Part shown: positions 1 through 6,309 of the stretch, piece by piece
Numbering within the stretch: the stretch's first letter is position 1
How the letters are laid out: each line of letters starts with the position of its first letter
Origin: Mycobacterium sp.
GTDB lineage: Bacteria > Actinomycetota > Actinomycetes > Mycobacteriales > Mycobacteriaceae
Length of the DNA stretch: 16,163 nucleotides
Assembly (NCBI GenBank): GCA_023264755.1
Contig: JAHFVB010000037.1
Span: 1-16,163, forward strand
Direction: 5' to 3'
The notes under the pieces: model-generated
Told to the model about the DNA's origin: nothing
Database searches by the model: none
Seen by the model: the letters and a program-made list of their open reading frames with translations, nothing else
Made by a program: the position numbers and the translations under genes

Positions 1-418
1 GATGACCTCCGTTGCCGGCACGCACCATTGGCGGCACGAAGGTCTCGATGACGTGGATCGGCCCCATCAGATTGACCGACACCATCGCTTCCCAGTGTTC
101 GTGGGTGAGGTGGCTGACGGTCCCCCACGCCGAGATGCCCGCGATGTTCATCACCACGTCCATGCTCGGGTGCGCCCCGTGAATGTCGGCGCCGAACGCG
201 CGCACCTGCTCGTAGTCGGAGATGTCGAGCGCCTGGTGGGCGGGTACCTGCGCGCCGAGTGCGCGTGCGTCGGCGACCGTTTGTGCCAAGCCCTCGGCGT
301 TGCGGTCGGTCAGGAACAGCTCGGCGCCCTGGGCGGCCAGCTTCAATGCCGTTGCCCGGCCGATTCCGCTGGCCGCTCCGGTCAGAAAGCACCGCTTGCC
401 CGCAAACTCCTCCGCCAT
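1..418 (-). CDS. Short-chain dehydrogenase/reductase, C-terminal part cut by window edge
   Basis: NAD(P)-dependent SDR oxidoreductase, likely acting on an alcohol or ketone in lipid or xenobiotic metabolism. The substrate cannot be read from sequence. Only the first 139 codons are in the window. They hold the Rossmann glycine motif TGAASGIG (residues 13-20), an acidic residue ending beta-2 (TDRN, 37-40), the NIAG motif (91-94) and the alpha-4 asparagine in VSVN (116). The catalytic Tyr-x3-Lys lies off the edge. The ATG at 418 gives the usual short SDR N-terminus, with a weak AAGG upstream. The gene follows the TetR gene by 48 bp on the same strand, so the two are probably co-transcribed. The order SDR-TetR-CYP matches what I recall of Rv3057c-Rv3058c-cyp136 in M. 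tuberculosis. The family is certain and the orthology is from memory. Confidence 0.93.
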   Translation of the reverse strand, partial: MAEEFAGKRCFLTGAASGIGRATALKLAAQGAELFLTDRNAEGLAQTVADARALGAQVPAHQALDISDYEQVRAFGADIHGAHPSMDVVMNIAGISAWGTVSHLTHEHWEAMVSVNLMGPIHVIETFVPPMVRAGNGGH

Positions 419-466
419 GGCGGTGACCTTACCGGCGCGGGCAGAGCCCCCGACCCGACCTCGCCT

Positions 467-1105
467 TCAGCGGCCGAGCTTCGACGCTGGGCCGCCCCAG
501 AGGGTGTGGAGCCAGAGTCCCTCGAGCACCTCGATCGCGCGGACGGGGTCGGTGCCGCGGCCGACGAAGGCCGGATCGTGCGACAGCGTCATCGCCGTGG
601 TGGCGGTCAGCATGCGGACCAGCGCGGGTACGTCGTCGGAGATCGGCCGGGCGCTGGCATCCTGCTCGACGATCGCGACGATCTTGTCGATCACCGCGTC
701 CTCGAGGTCGTTCATCATCTCGCCGATGACCGAGTCCGTGTTCTGAGCGACGGTGCAGGCCTTCATGATCGGGTCGTTGCTCGCGAACATCACCGCGGCG
801 CTGCCCACCATCCGCTTGGCGAAGTCGGGGGGCGACTCGCCGGGGTCGCGCGGGGCGAAGTCGTGCGTCAGCTCTTCGAGCTCGGCCAGCGCGTCCTTGA
901 CGATGTAGGCGAGCACGTCGTACTTGGAGTCGAAGTAGAAGTAGAAGCCCGATCGGGCCACCCCCGCGCGTTCGCTGATGGTGCTGACCGACAGGTCGGC
1001 GAACGCTTGGTGTTCGAGAAGTTCGCGCACCGCGGTGACGATGGCCTCGCGTTGCCGGTCGCCCCGACTGAGGCGGACTTGCGGGGCGGCGGAGTCGGCG
1101 GTCAT
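467..1105 (-). CDS. TetR-family transcriptional regulator
   Basis: A 212-residue DNA-binding repressor, normal TetR length. The N-terminal helix-turn-helix runs about residues 38-62 (ISERAGVARSGFYFYF, then DSKYDV), the classic TetR recognition-helix pattern. The remaining helical part (about 75-212) would bind ligand and dimerise; its ligand is unknown. The gene is divergent from cyp136 and lies upstream of the SDR on its own strand. It therefore probably represses both itself and the P450 through the 18-bp palindrome at 1144-1161, where TTGAC -35-like hexamers occur on both strands. The ATG at 1105 fits family length and leaves a 119-bp divergent control region before the chosen cyp136 start. 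It resembles the M. tuberculosis Rv3058c position. Family confident; targets inferred. Confidence 0.95.
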   Translation of the reverse strand: MTADSAAPQVRLSRGDRQREAIVTAVRELLEHQAFADLSVSTISERAGVARSGFYFYFDSKYDVLAYIVKDALAELEELTHDFAPRDPGESPPDFAKRMVGSAAVMFASNDPIMKACTVAQNTDSVIGEMMNDLEDAVIDKIVAIVEQDASARPISDDVPALVRMLTATTAMTLSHDPAFVGRGTDPVRAIEVLEGLWLHTLWGGPASKLGR

Positions 1106-1143
1106 GACCTATCAGCCTTGCACCGGTTGTCCAGCCAAGCCAA

Positions 1144-1161
1144 ACTTGACATGCGTCAAGT
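1144..1161. promoter_or_regulatory. Perfect 7-bp inverted repeat, candidate TetR operator
   Basis: The arms ACTTGAC (1144-1150) and GTCAAGT (1155-1161) are perfect inverted copies around a 4-nt spacer, 38 bp upstream of the tetR start and 63 bp upstream of the cyp136 start. The plus strand reads TTGACA (1146-1151), a consensus -35, with a possible -10 TACAGG at 1168-1173 (16-bp spacing). The minus strand reads TTGACG from 1159 to 1154. One bound dimer could cover both -35 elements. Operator role is inferred from symmetry and position. Confidence 0.6.
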
Positions 1162-1224
1162 GTGCCCTACAGGATGACTCTAGCGAGTGACATCGACCAC
1201 ACGTCTTCAGCTCAGGAGTATGCG

Positions 1225-2706
1225 ATGCCGACAGTCAGCACCCCCGAATACCTGCTCGACCAGGCCAAGCGCCGGCTGACCCCGACGCCGGTCACCATTC
1301 CCGGCATGGGTGCGCTCGAGAAGCGCCTGCTCGAGCGGGACTGGGACCAGATCCCGCTCGCCCAGCCGCCCGCCGGAAGCGACCTCAAGCAGATCTTCGG
1401 CGACAAGGGGCTGCCGGTGCTCGGCCACATGATCGAGATGTTCCGGGGCGGCCCGGACTTCGTCTTGCACATCTACCGCAAGTACGGGCCCATGCACTTC
1501 GCCTACTCCCCCGTCCTGCCGGCGGTGCTGGCGCTAGGCCCGGATGCCACCCAGGCCGTGTTCACCAATCGCAACAAGGACTTCTCCCAGCGCGCCTGGG
1601 ACCCGGTGATCGGACCGTTCTTCGAGGGCGGCCTGATGCTGCGCGACTTCGACGACCACATGTTCCACCGCCGGATCATGCAGGAGGCGTTCACCCGGTC
1701 TCGGCTGACCGGCTACGTCGCCCACATCGACTCGGTCGCCAGCCAGGTGCTGGCCAACGATTGGGTGGCCAACGACAAGCGCTTCCTGTTCTATCCCGCG
1801 GTCAAGGAACTGACGCTCGACATCGCGTCGGTGGTCTTCATGGGTCACGAGGCGGGCACCGACCACGAACTGGTCACCACCGTCAACCGGGCCTTCACCA
1901 CCACCACCCGGGCCGGCAACGCCATCGTGCGCAAGCCGGTACCGCCGCTGAGCTGGTGGCGCGGCGTCAAGGCCCGCGAGACGCTCGAGCAGTACTTCAA
2001 CTCGCGGATCGCCGAGAAGCGCGCGTCGCATGACACCGACATGTTCAGCGTGCTGTGCCATGCCGAGGACGAGGACGGCCAGCGGTTCACCGACGAGGAC
2101 ATCGTGAGCCACATGATCTTCCTGATGATGGCCGCCCACGATACGTCGACCTCGACGCTGACGACGATGGCCTATCACCTCGCGGCCAACCCGGAGTGGC
2201 AGGACCGCTGCCGCGACGAGTCGGCCCGCATCGGGGACGGCCCACTGGACATCGAAGCGCTGGAGAAGCTGGAAACCTACGACCTGGTGATCAACGAGGC
2301 GCTCCGGATGGTCACTCCGCTACCGTTCAACTTCCGCCAGGCGATACGCGATACCGAGCTGATGGGCTACTACCTGCCGGCCGGCACCAACGTGATGACC
2401 TGGCCGTCGATCAACCACCGGCTGGAGGAGCTGTGGACGGACCCGGATCGCTTCGATCCGGACCGCTTCGCCGAGCCGCGCAACGAACACAAGCGGCACC
2501 GCTACGCGTTCGCCCCGTTCGGCGGGGGCGCCCACAAGTGCATCGGCATGGTGTTCGGTCAGCTGGAGATCAAGACCGTGATGCACCGGCTGTTGCGCCA
2601 GTACCGGCTGGAGCTGCCACACCCGGGTTACCGGCCGCGCTACGACTACGGCGGCATGCCGGTGCCCGTCGACGGGTTGCCGATCGTGCTGCGTCCGCTG
2701 CGCTGA
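1225..2706 (+). CDS. cyp136: Cytochrome P450, CYP136 family
   Basis: Haem-thiolate monooxygenase of 493 residues; the natural substrate of CYP136 is not known to me. Visible motifs are the I-helix AAHDT (residues 303-307, Thr307 for oxygen activation), the ExxR pair E358/R361 in NEALR, and the haem-binding FGGGAHKCIG with the axial Cys439. I chose the ATG at 1225 because AGGAG (1214-1218) lies 6 nt upstream. An in-frame GTG at 1162 would add 21 residues that do not look like a P450 N-terminus, and it would overlap the promoter. It is divergent from a TetR gene and an SDR, as I recall for Rv3059 (cyp136) of M. tuberculosis. The SDR may process the hydroxylated product, but that is inference. 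The symbol rests on neighbourhood and on the N-terminal sequence by eye. Confidence 0.93.
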   Translation: MPTVSTPEYLLDQAKRRLTPTPVTIPGMGALEKRLLERDWDQIPLAQPPAGSDLKQIFGDKGLPVLGHMIEMFRGGPDFVLHIYRKYGPMHFAYSPVLPAVLALGPDATQAVFTNRNKDFSQRAWDPVIGPFFEGGLMLRDFDDHMFHRRIMQEAFTRSRLTGYVAHIDSVASQVLANDWVANDKRFLFYPAVKELTLDIASVVFMGHEAGTDHELVTTVNRAFTTTTRAGNAIVRKPVPPLSWWRGVKARETLEQYFNSRIAEKRASHDTDMFSVLCHAEDEDGQRFTDEDIVSHMIFLMMAAHDTSTSTLTTMAYHLAANPEWQDRCRDESARIGDGPLDIEALEKLETYDLVINEALRMVTPLPFNFRQAIRDTELMGYYLPAGTNVMTWPSINHRLEELWTDPDRFDPDRFAEPRNEHKRHRYAFAPFGGGAHKCIGMVFGQLEIKTVMHRLLRQYRLELPHPGYRPRYDYGGMPVPVDGLPIVLRPLR

Positions 2707-2707
2707 G

Positions 2708-2727
2708 GCCGGCGATCGTCGCCCGGC
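2708..2727. terminator. Possible hairpin between convergent genes
   Basis: GCCGGCGA (2708-2715) can pair with TCGCCCGGC (2719-2727), with one bulged base and a 3-nt loop. It lies between the stop of cyp136 and the convergent stop of the LeuA-like gene. No U-tract follows on either strand, so termination activity is uncertain. Confidence 0.35.
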
Positions 2728-2730
2728 GCG

Positions 2731-3225
2731 TCAGCCCACCAGGCGGTTGGCGCAGGCCACCAGGGCACGCAACGCCGAGGTGACGGCGTCCTCGGACACT
2801 CCCATCGCCCATTCGGCCCGGCTGCCGTCGGTGCCGTGAACGAACGTGGTCACGGCGTCCGCCGAGGCCGACTGGTGGAACTTCAGCATTTCCACCGCGA
2901 TTCCGCGTTCGTACAGCATTGCGGTCAGTGCAGCGATGGGTCCGCTGGCGGCCGCCGTCGAGGTGCTGATGCGGTCTCCGACGGCGATGGTGGCCCGGTA
3001 GTTGCGGGCCGCCGGGCCGAGCCGAGTTGCGGACCGCGCAGCGTCGGTGCACTCCCATTGGCCCAGTCGGACGGGCCCGGTCAACGGTGCGTACACGGTC
3101 TGGAATTCGTCGAACGGCATCGAACTGGCTTCCTCGCGAAGGCCCAGCGGCAGCGGTGCGGGCGGGTGCGCCGGGAATGGCAGGGCCGTGCTGGTAGTCG
3201 ACGGTGCCGAAGAACTGGAGAACAT
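2731..3225 (-). CDS. Orphan LeuA-type regulatory domain protein (no catalytic barrel)
   Basis: A 164-residue protein of unknown role. Residues about 75-164 resemble the C-terminal leucine-sensing (allosteric dimer) domain of 2-isopropylmalate synthase: a GDRISTSTAAASGPIAAL strand-turn-helix like the LeuA GNGP segment, then GIAVEMLKFHQ, then EWAMGV and TSALRALVACANR at the end. Residues 34-52 (SSMPFDEF...PVRL) also recall the start of mycobacterial LeuA (SSMP...PIRL), as if the barrel between the two ends had been removed. The N-terminal 30 residues are Ser/Pro-rich and probably disordered. The ATG at 3225 has GAGAAG about 8 nt upstream; an in-frame TTG at 3270 lies inside the leader hairpin and is unlikely. 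It could bind leucine or partner with LeuA, but that is inference. No catalytic residues are visible. Confidence 0.85.
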   Translation of the reverse strand: MFSSSSAPSTTSTALPFPAHPPAPLPLGLREEASSMPFDEFQTVYAPLTGPVRLGQWECTDAARSATRLGPAARNYRATIAVGDRISTSTAAASGPIAALTAMLYERGIAVEMLKFHQSASADAVTTFVHGTDGSRAEWAMGVSEDAVTSALRALVACANRLVG

Positions 3226-3263
3226 GTGCCGGTCTTCTCTGGTCAGAGGAATCGACCGACGGT

Positions 3264-3321
3264 GTAGCAACGACCCACAGCGAGGGGTCGGTCTGGATCA
3301 GACCCCGCTGTGGGTTGCTAC
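3264..3321 (-). promoter_or_regulatory. Structured 5' leader hairpin of the LeuA-like gene
   Basis: Outer arms pair perfectly over 16 bp with a 3-nt bulge: 3264-3271 with 3314-3321, and 3275-3282 with 3306-3313 (bulge 3272-3274). The middle can form either GGGGTC (3284-3289) with GACCCC (3301-3306) or the hairpin GGTCTG (3290-3295) with CAGACC (3299-3304). The two inner stems exclude each other. It lies about 40 nt before the start codon. Established knowledge: a conserved pseudoknot called the LEU element has been described upstream of actinobacterial leuA. I cannot verify that this is one. Confidence 0.6.
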
Positions 3322-3346
3322 TACGAGTCGCTTCGGCACGAACGCG

Positions 3347-3376
3347 ATGCTAGGCGCACTGCGCCGACGGACGCAA
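3347..3376 (-). promoter_or_regulatory. Candidate promoter of the LeuA-like gene
   Basis: On the minus strand TTGCGT (3376-3371) and TAGCAT (3352-3347) are separated by 18 bp, a plausible SigA-type promoter. Transcription would start near 3340 and give a leader of about 115 nt containing the hairpin at 3264-3321. The spacer holds GGCGC-ACT-GCGCC (3353-3365), a possible operator. Predicted from motif and spacing only. Confidence 0.45.
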
Positions 3377-3422
3377 GTACTTACCCCGACCCACCCCGAC
3401 GTCCGCTACGGGGAACCCGTCG

Positions 3423-3428
3423 TAGAAT
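3423..3428 (+). promoter_or_regulatory. Candidate -10 box of the arsR-sulP operon
   Basis: TAGAAT fits the mycobacterial TANNNT -10 pattern. It would place the transcription start near 3435, inside the inverted repeat at 3431-3448. No good -35 is visible at the expected distance. Confidence 0.45.
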
Positions 3429-3430
3429 GA

Positions 3431-3448
3431 ATTGAGGTTTTACTCAAT
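3431..3448. promoter_or_regulatory. Inverted repeat, candidate ArsR-type operator
   Basis: ATTGAG (3431-3436) and CTCAAT (3443-3448) are perfect inverted arms around a 6-nt AT-rich spacer. The repeat lies immediately downstream of the TAGAAT -10 box and 25 bp before the arsR start. ArsR-family repressors usually bind short 12-2-12 or 6-n-6 type inverted repeats near the promoter, so autoregulation is the simplest reading. Confidence 0.6.
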
Positions 3449-3473
3449 CCATCAAGTCCGAGGTTGCTACCCC

Positions 3474-3851
3474 ATGCCCCAAGACTTTCTCGACGGATCC
3501 GAACGTCCGCTGTACGAGATCAAGTCCAATCTGTTCAAGGCGCTGGCCCATCCGGCGCGGATCAGGACGCTGGAGATCCTGTCCAGCAGCGGCCGTCCGA
3601 CGCCGGTGAGCGAGCTCCTGACCGTCACCGGAATCGAACCGACCGTGCTGTCGCAGCACCTGGCCGTGTTGAAACGCCACCACGTGGTCAGCAGCAAGCG
3701 GGTCGGCAACGCCGTGTACTACGTGCTGGCCCACCCCAAGATCTCGGAGCTATTGGCCATCGCCCGCAGCTTCCTCGCTGACACCCTTTCGGCTCGTCGC
3801 GAGCAGTTCGATGCACTGAAGTCGTTGCCGCCATTGGGCATTCAAGAATGA
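3474..3851 (+). CDS. ArsR-family winged-helix regulator
   Basis: A 125-residue ArsR-type repressor. The core starts at LFKALAHPARIRTLEIL (20-36), followed by the helix-turn-helix with recognition helix EPTVLSQHLAVLKRHH (55-70) and the wing KRVGNAVYYVL (75-85). The protein has no cysteine at all, so the classical alpha-3 thiol metal site of ArsR/CmtR is absent; the inducer must be something else or use other ligands. I chose the ATG at 3474, with GAGG 10 nt upstream. An in-frame TTG at 3432 would place the start inside the operator. The stop overlaps the sulP start as ATGA, which implies translational coupling and suggests it controls the transporter. A small-molecule or anion signal is possible but not shown. 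Confidence 0.94.
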   Translation: MPQDFLDGSERPLYEIKSNLFKALAHPARIRTLEILSSSGRPTPVSELLTVTGIEPTVLSQHLAVLKRHHVVSSKRVGNAVYYVLAHPKISELLAIARSFLADTLSARREQFDALKSLPPLGIQE

Positions 3852-5494
3852 TCAGCGCCACCACCGACGCCGTAGTCCGGCTGCTCCCACACCGATCCGA
3901 CTACGCGGGGCTGACCCGGTCGTGGCGCCGCGACGTGCTGGCCGGGGTCACCGTCGGGGTGGTGGCGTTACCATTGGCCCTGGCGTTCGGCATCAGCTCG
4001 GGCGTGGGAGCGGCAGCGGGACTCATCACGGCGGTGGTCGCCGGTTTGGTGGCGGCGATGTTCGGCGGCTCGCACGTACAGGTTTCGGGGCCGACCGGCG
4101 CCATGGCGGTGGTGCTCGCTCCCATCGTCACCCACTACGGGCTGGGCAGCATCGCGCTGGTGACCGTACTGGCCGGATTGATCGTGGTCGCCGCCGGGGT
4201 GACCGGGCTCGGCCGCGCCGTGACCTTCATCCCGTGGCCGGTGATCGAAGGCTTCACCCTCGGCATCGCGACGATCATCTTTCTGCAGCAGGTGCCCGCG
4301 GCCTTCGGAAGGACCGCCCCCGAGGGCCAAAGCCCGTTGGTCGCCGCATTCCACGTCGTGACCGCCCCCGAGTGGTCCACCTCCACCACGACGCTGCTGG
4401 TGGTGGCGGGGACCGTGGTGCTGATGGTCGGGCTGCCCCGGCTGCATCGCGCGATCCCGGAGTCGCTGACCGCGGTGGTGGCCGCGACAGTGCTGGTGGT
4501 GGTCGCCAACCTGCCGGTCGCCCGCATCGGCCACTTGCCGTCCCAACTACCGACTCCGGTGCTCCCCCATGCCGACGTGACGGCCTTGCGCGCGCTGTTG
4601 GGCGCCTCCCTGGCGATCGCGGCGCTGGCCGCGATCGAGTCGTTGCTGTCGGCGCGGGTGGCCGCGACGATGTCGCCCACCGGCCCCTACGACCCCAACC
4701 GCGAACTGGTCGGCCAAGGCCTGGCCTCGGTGGCTTCGGGGGTGTTCGGTGGCATGCCGGCCACCGGAGCGATTGCCCGCACCGCGGTGAACGTGCGGTC
4801 GGGGGCGCGCACGCGGGTCTCGGCGATCACCCACTCGGTGGTGTTGCTCGGCGTCGTCTACCTTGCCACCGGCCCGGTCTCGGCCATTCCGCTGTGCGCC
4901 CTTGCCGCGGTGCTGATGGTGACGTCGTTCCGGATGATCTCGCCGAAGACGATGGGCCGAATCTTGCGGTCCACCCGTTCGGACGCACTGACCTTCGTGC
5001 TCACCGCGGTCGTCACGGTGTGTTTCGATCTGATCGAGGCCGTCCAGATCGGCATCCTGGTCGCGGCGTTCTTCGCGTTGCGTTCGGTGGCCCGGCGCAG
5101 CAGCGTCACTCGCGAGGAGCTGCCGGGGCCGCCCTGCTCGGGCGACGAGCGGATCGCCTTGTTGCGGTTGGACGGCGCGATGTTCTTCGGTGTCGCCGAA
5201 CGCATTTCGAACATGATTACCGCCGGTGAGGACCGGGAGATCGAGGTCGTGATCATCCGGATGTCGAAACTGGGGATGCTCGACGCAACCGGGGCGCACA
5301 CCTTGGGTGAGGTCGCCGAGGAGTTGGAGTCCCGCGGCATCACGGTGATCATCAAGGGCGTCCAACCCGAACACATGGACCTGCTCACCAATGTCGGCGC
5401 CATCGCAGCGCTGCGCCACGAGAACCATCTCGTCGACACATTGGACGAGGCGATCGCCCACGCGCGCAGCCACGTCAGCCACTCGGTGGACTAG
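3848..5494 (+). CDS. SulP-family anion transporter with STAS domain
   Basis: Integral membrane transporter of 548 residues, SLC26/SulP family, which moves sulfate, bicarbonate or dicarboxylates. The membrane domain (about residues 25-410) starts with the family signature RDVLAGVTVGVVALPLALAF and contains GGSHVQVSGPTGAM, which resembles DauA/BicA-like members more than the Rv1739c type. A cytoplasmic STAS domain covers about 430-540 (ERIALLRLDGAMFFG, then MLDATGAHTL near 478, where the usual phosphorylatable Ser position is Thr). The start ATG overlaps the arsR stop by 4 nt, so it is the second gene of that operon. Its stop TAG overlaps the stop of the convergent fic gene within one CTAG. The substrate cannot be decided from sequence; sulfate, bicarbonate and succinate are all possible. 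Confidence 0.95.
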   Translation: MISATTDAVVRLLPHRSDYAGLTRSWRRDVLAGVTVGVVALPLALAFGISSGVGAAAGLITAVVAGLVAAMFGGSHVQVSGPTGAMAVVLAPIVTHYGLGSIALVTVLAGLIVVAAGVTGLGRAVTFIPWPVIEGFTLGIATIIFLQQVPAAFGRTAPEGQSPLVAAFHVVTAPEWSTSTTTLLVVAGTVVLMVGLPRLHRAIPESLTAVVAATVLVVVANLPVARIGHLPSQLPTPVLPHADVTALRALLGASLAIAALAAIESLLSARVAATMSPTGPYDPNRELVGQGLASVASGVFGGMPATGAIARTAVNVRSGARTRVSAITHSVVLLGVVYLATGPVSAIPLCALAAVLMVTSFRMISPKTMGRILRSTRSDALTFVLTAVVTVCFDLIEAVQIGILVAAFFALRSVARRSSVTREELPGPPCSGDERIALLRLDGAMFFGVAERISNMITAGEDREIEVVIIRMSKLGMLDATGAHTLGEVAEELESRGITVIIKGVQPEHMDLLTNVGAIAALRHENHLVDTLDEAIAHARSHVSHSVD

Positions 5495-6294
5495 CGGTCC
5501 TCGCTCGACAGGGTGCCCGCCAGCGCGTAGAGGAACGGCCGATGGCTGGCCCGTCCGTCCCTTCGGAACGGCATGCTGTCCCTGGCCGCGGCATACCAGC
5601 GTGCGCGTTTGACTCCGGATAGGTCCAGGCGGCGGCCGCACCGAGCGGCCACGCCATGCAGCAGCAGCGCACCCGTACGACCATTGCCCTCCCGGAAGGG
5701 GTGAATCTGGTTGTAGTCGGCGTAGAGCCGGGCGAGCTCGTACACCAGCCGCTCGTCGTCGTATTCGCTCCCCGCGGCGGCGACTGCACACGCGCGCTGG
5801 TGAATGGCCGCCGCCCCCGAGTCGATCATCGACACCCAGCCGAAGCCCTGGTCGCCGCGGCGCAATTCGGTCGTCCGGTAGGCCCCGGCCCAGGCATAGA
5901 CGTCGCAGAACAGCTGCCGGTGAAGCACGCGCACGTCCAGCGGGCTCGGCTCGTCCTCCTCCGGCGGCCGACTCAGCCACTGCACCATCCGGCCTGCGGT
6001 GGCCACGAATTCCAGGTCGGCCAGGCACTCGGCGGATTCCACGCCGAAGTTGTTGCGCAGCACCGTGCTTCCGGGAATCACGTAGGGCGTCGGTCGGCGC
6101 AGACCGGGACGCCTCCGGCGATGCACCGGCGGTGGATGCCTGGAGCGGAAGGTCGCCAAGTACTCGGCCATCGAGACATGCCGGTGCGCAACGGCATTCA
6201 GGGCGGCGACGTGTTCGTCGGTCGGCTCCCAGCCCTCCAGTCGCTCGGCGGCCAGCGTCTGGGCCACGGCGTGGGCGAGGTGATCGGAGCTCAT
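5491..6294 (-). CDS. Fic-domain protein (predicted AMP-transferase)
   Basis: A 267-residue Fic/DOC protein expected to transfer AMP or a related group from a nucleotide to a target hydroxyl. The active-site loop HPFREGNGR (198-206) is complete, including the catalytic His198 and the phosphate-binding GNGR. The flap region is near YRTTELRRGD (139-148), and the domain opens with YVIPGSTVLRNNFG (71-84). The N-terminal 65 residues form an extra helical, Arg-rich extension. I see no canonical [S/T]xxxE[G/N] inhibitory motif in this protein; the nearest, in AERLEGW (16-22), has Ala at the Ser position. The start is ATG 6294; an in-frame TTG at 6303 would add three residues. It lies 15 bp after a nucleotidyltransferase-like gene and is probably co-transcribed. 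It may be a toxin or a housekeeping modifier; its target is unknown. Confidence 0.93.
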   Translation of the reverse strand: MSSDHLAHAVAQTLAAERLEGWEPTDEHVAALNAVAHRHVSMAEYLATFRSRHPPPVHRRRRPGLRRPTPYVIPGSTVLRNNFGVESAECLADLEFVATAGRMVQWLSRPPEEDEPSPLDVRVLHRQLFCDVYAWAGAYRTTELRRGDQGFGWVSMIDSGAAAIHQRACAVAAAGSEYDDERLVYELARLYADYNQIHPFREGNGRTGALLLHGVAARCGRRLDLSGVKRARWYAAARDSMPFRRDGRASHRPFLYALAGTLSSEDR

Positions 6295-6309
6295 GGGCGG
6301 CAACGGAGC

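Noticed and set aside
2..1177. Long open frame on the plus strand over the SDR and tetR genes
   Set aside because: It is the antisense of two recognisable genes, and its product is His/Arg/Asp-rich without any family pattern.
1162..1224. 21-residue N-terminal extension of CYP136 from a GTG
   Set aside because: The GTG lies just beside the operator and has no ribosome-binding site, while ATG 1225 has AGGAG at 6 nt.
3002..3430. Plus-strand open frame across the leader of the LeuA-like gene
   Set aside because: It is mostly antisense to the LeuA-like gene and then runs through the hairpin and promoter region. There is no recognisable protein or ribosome-binding site.
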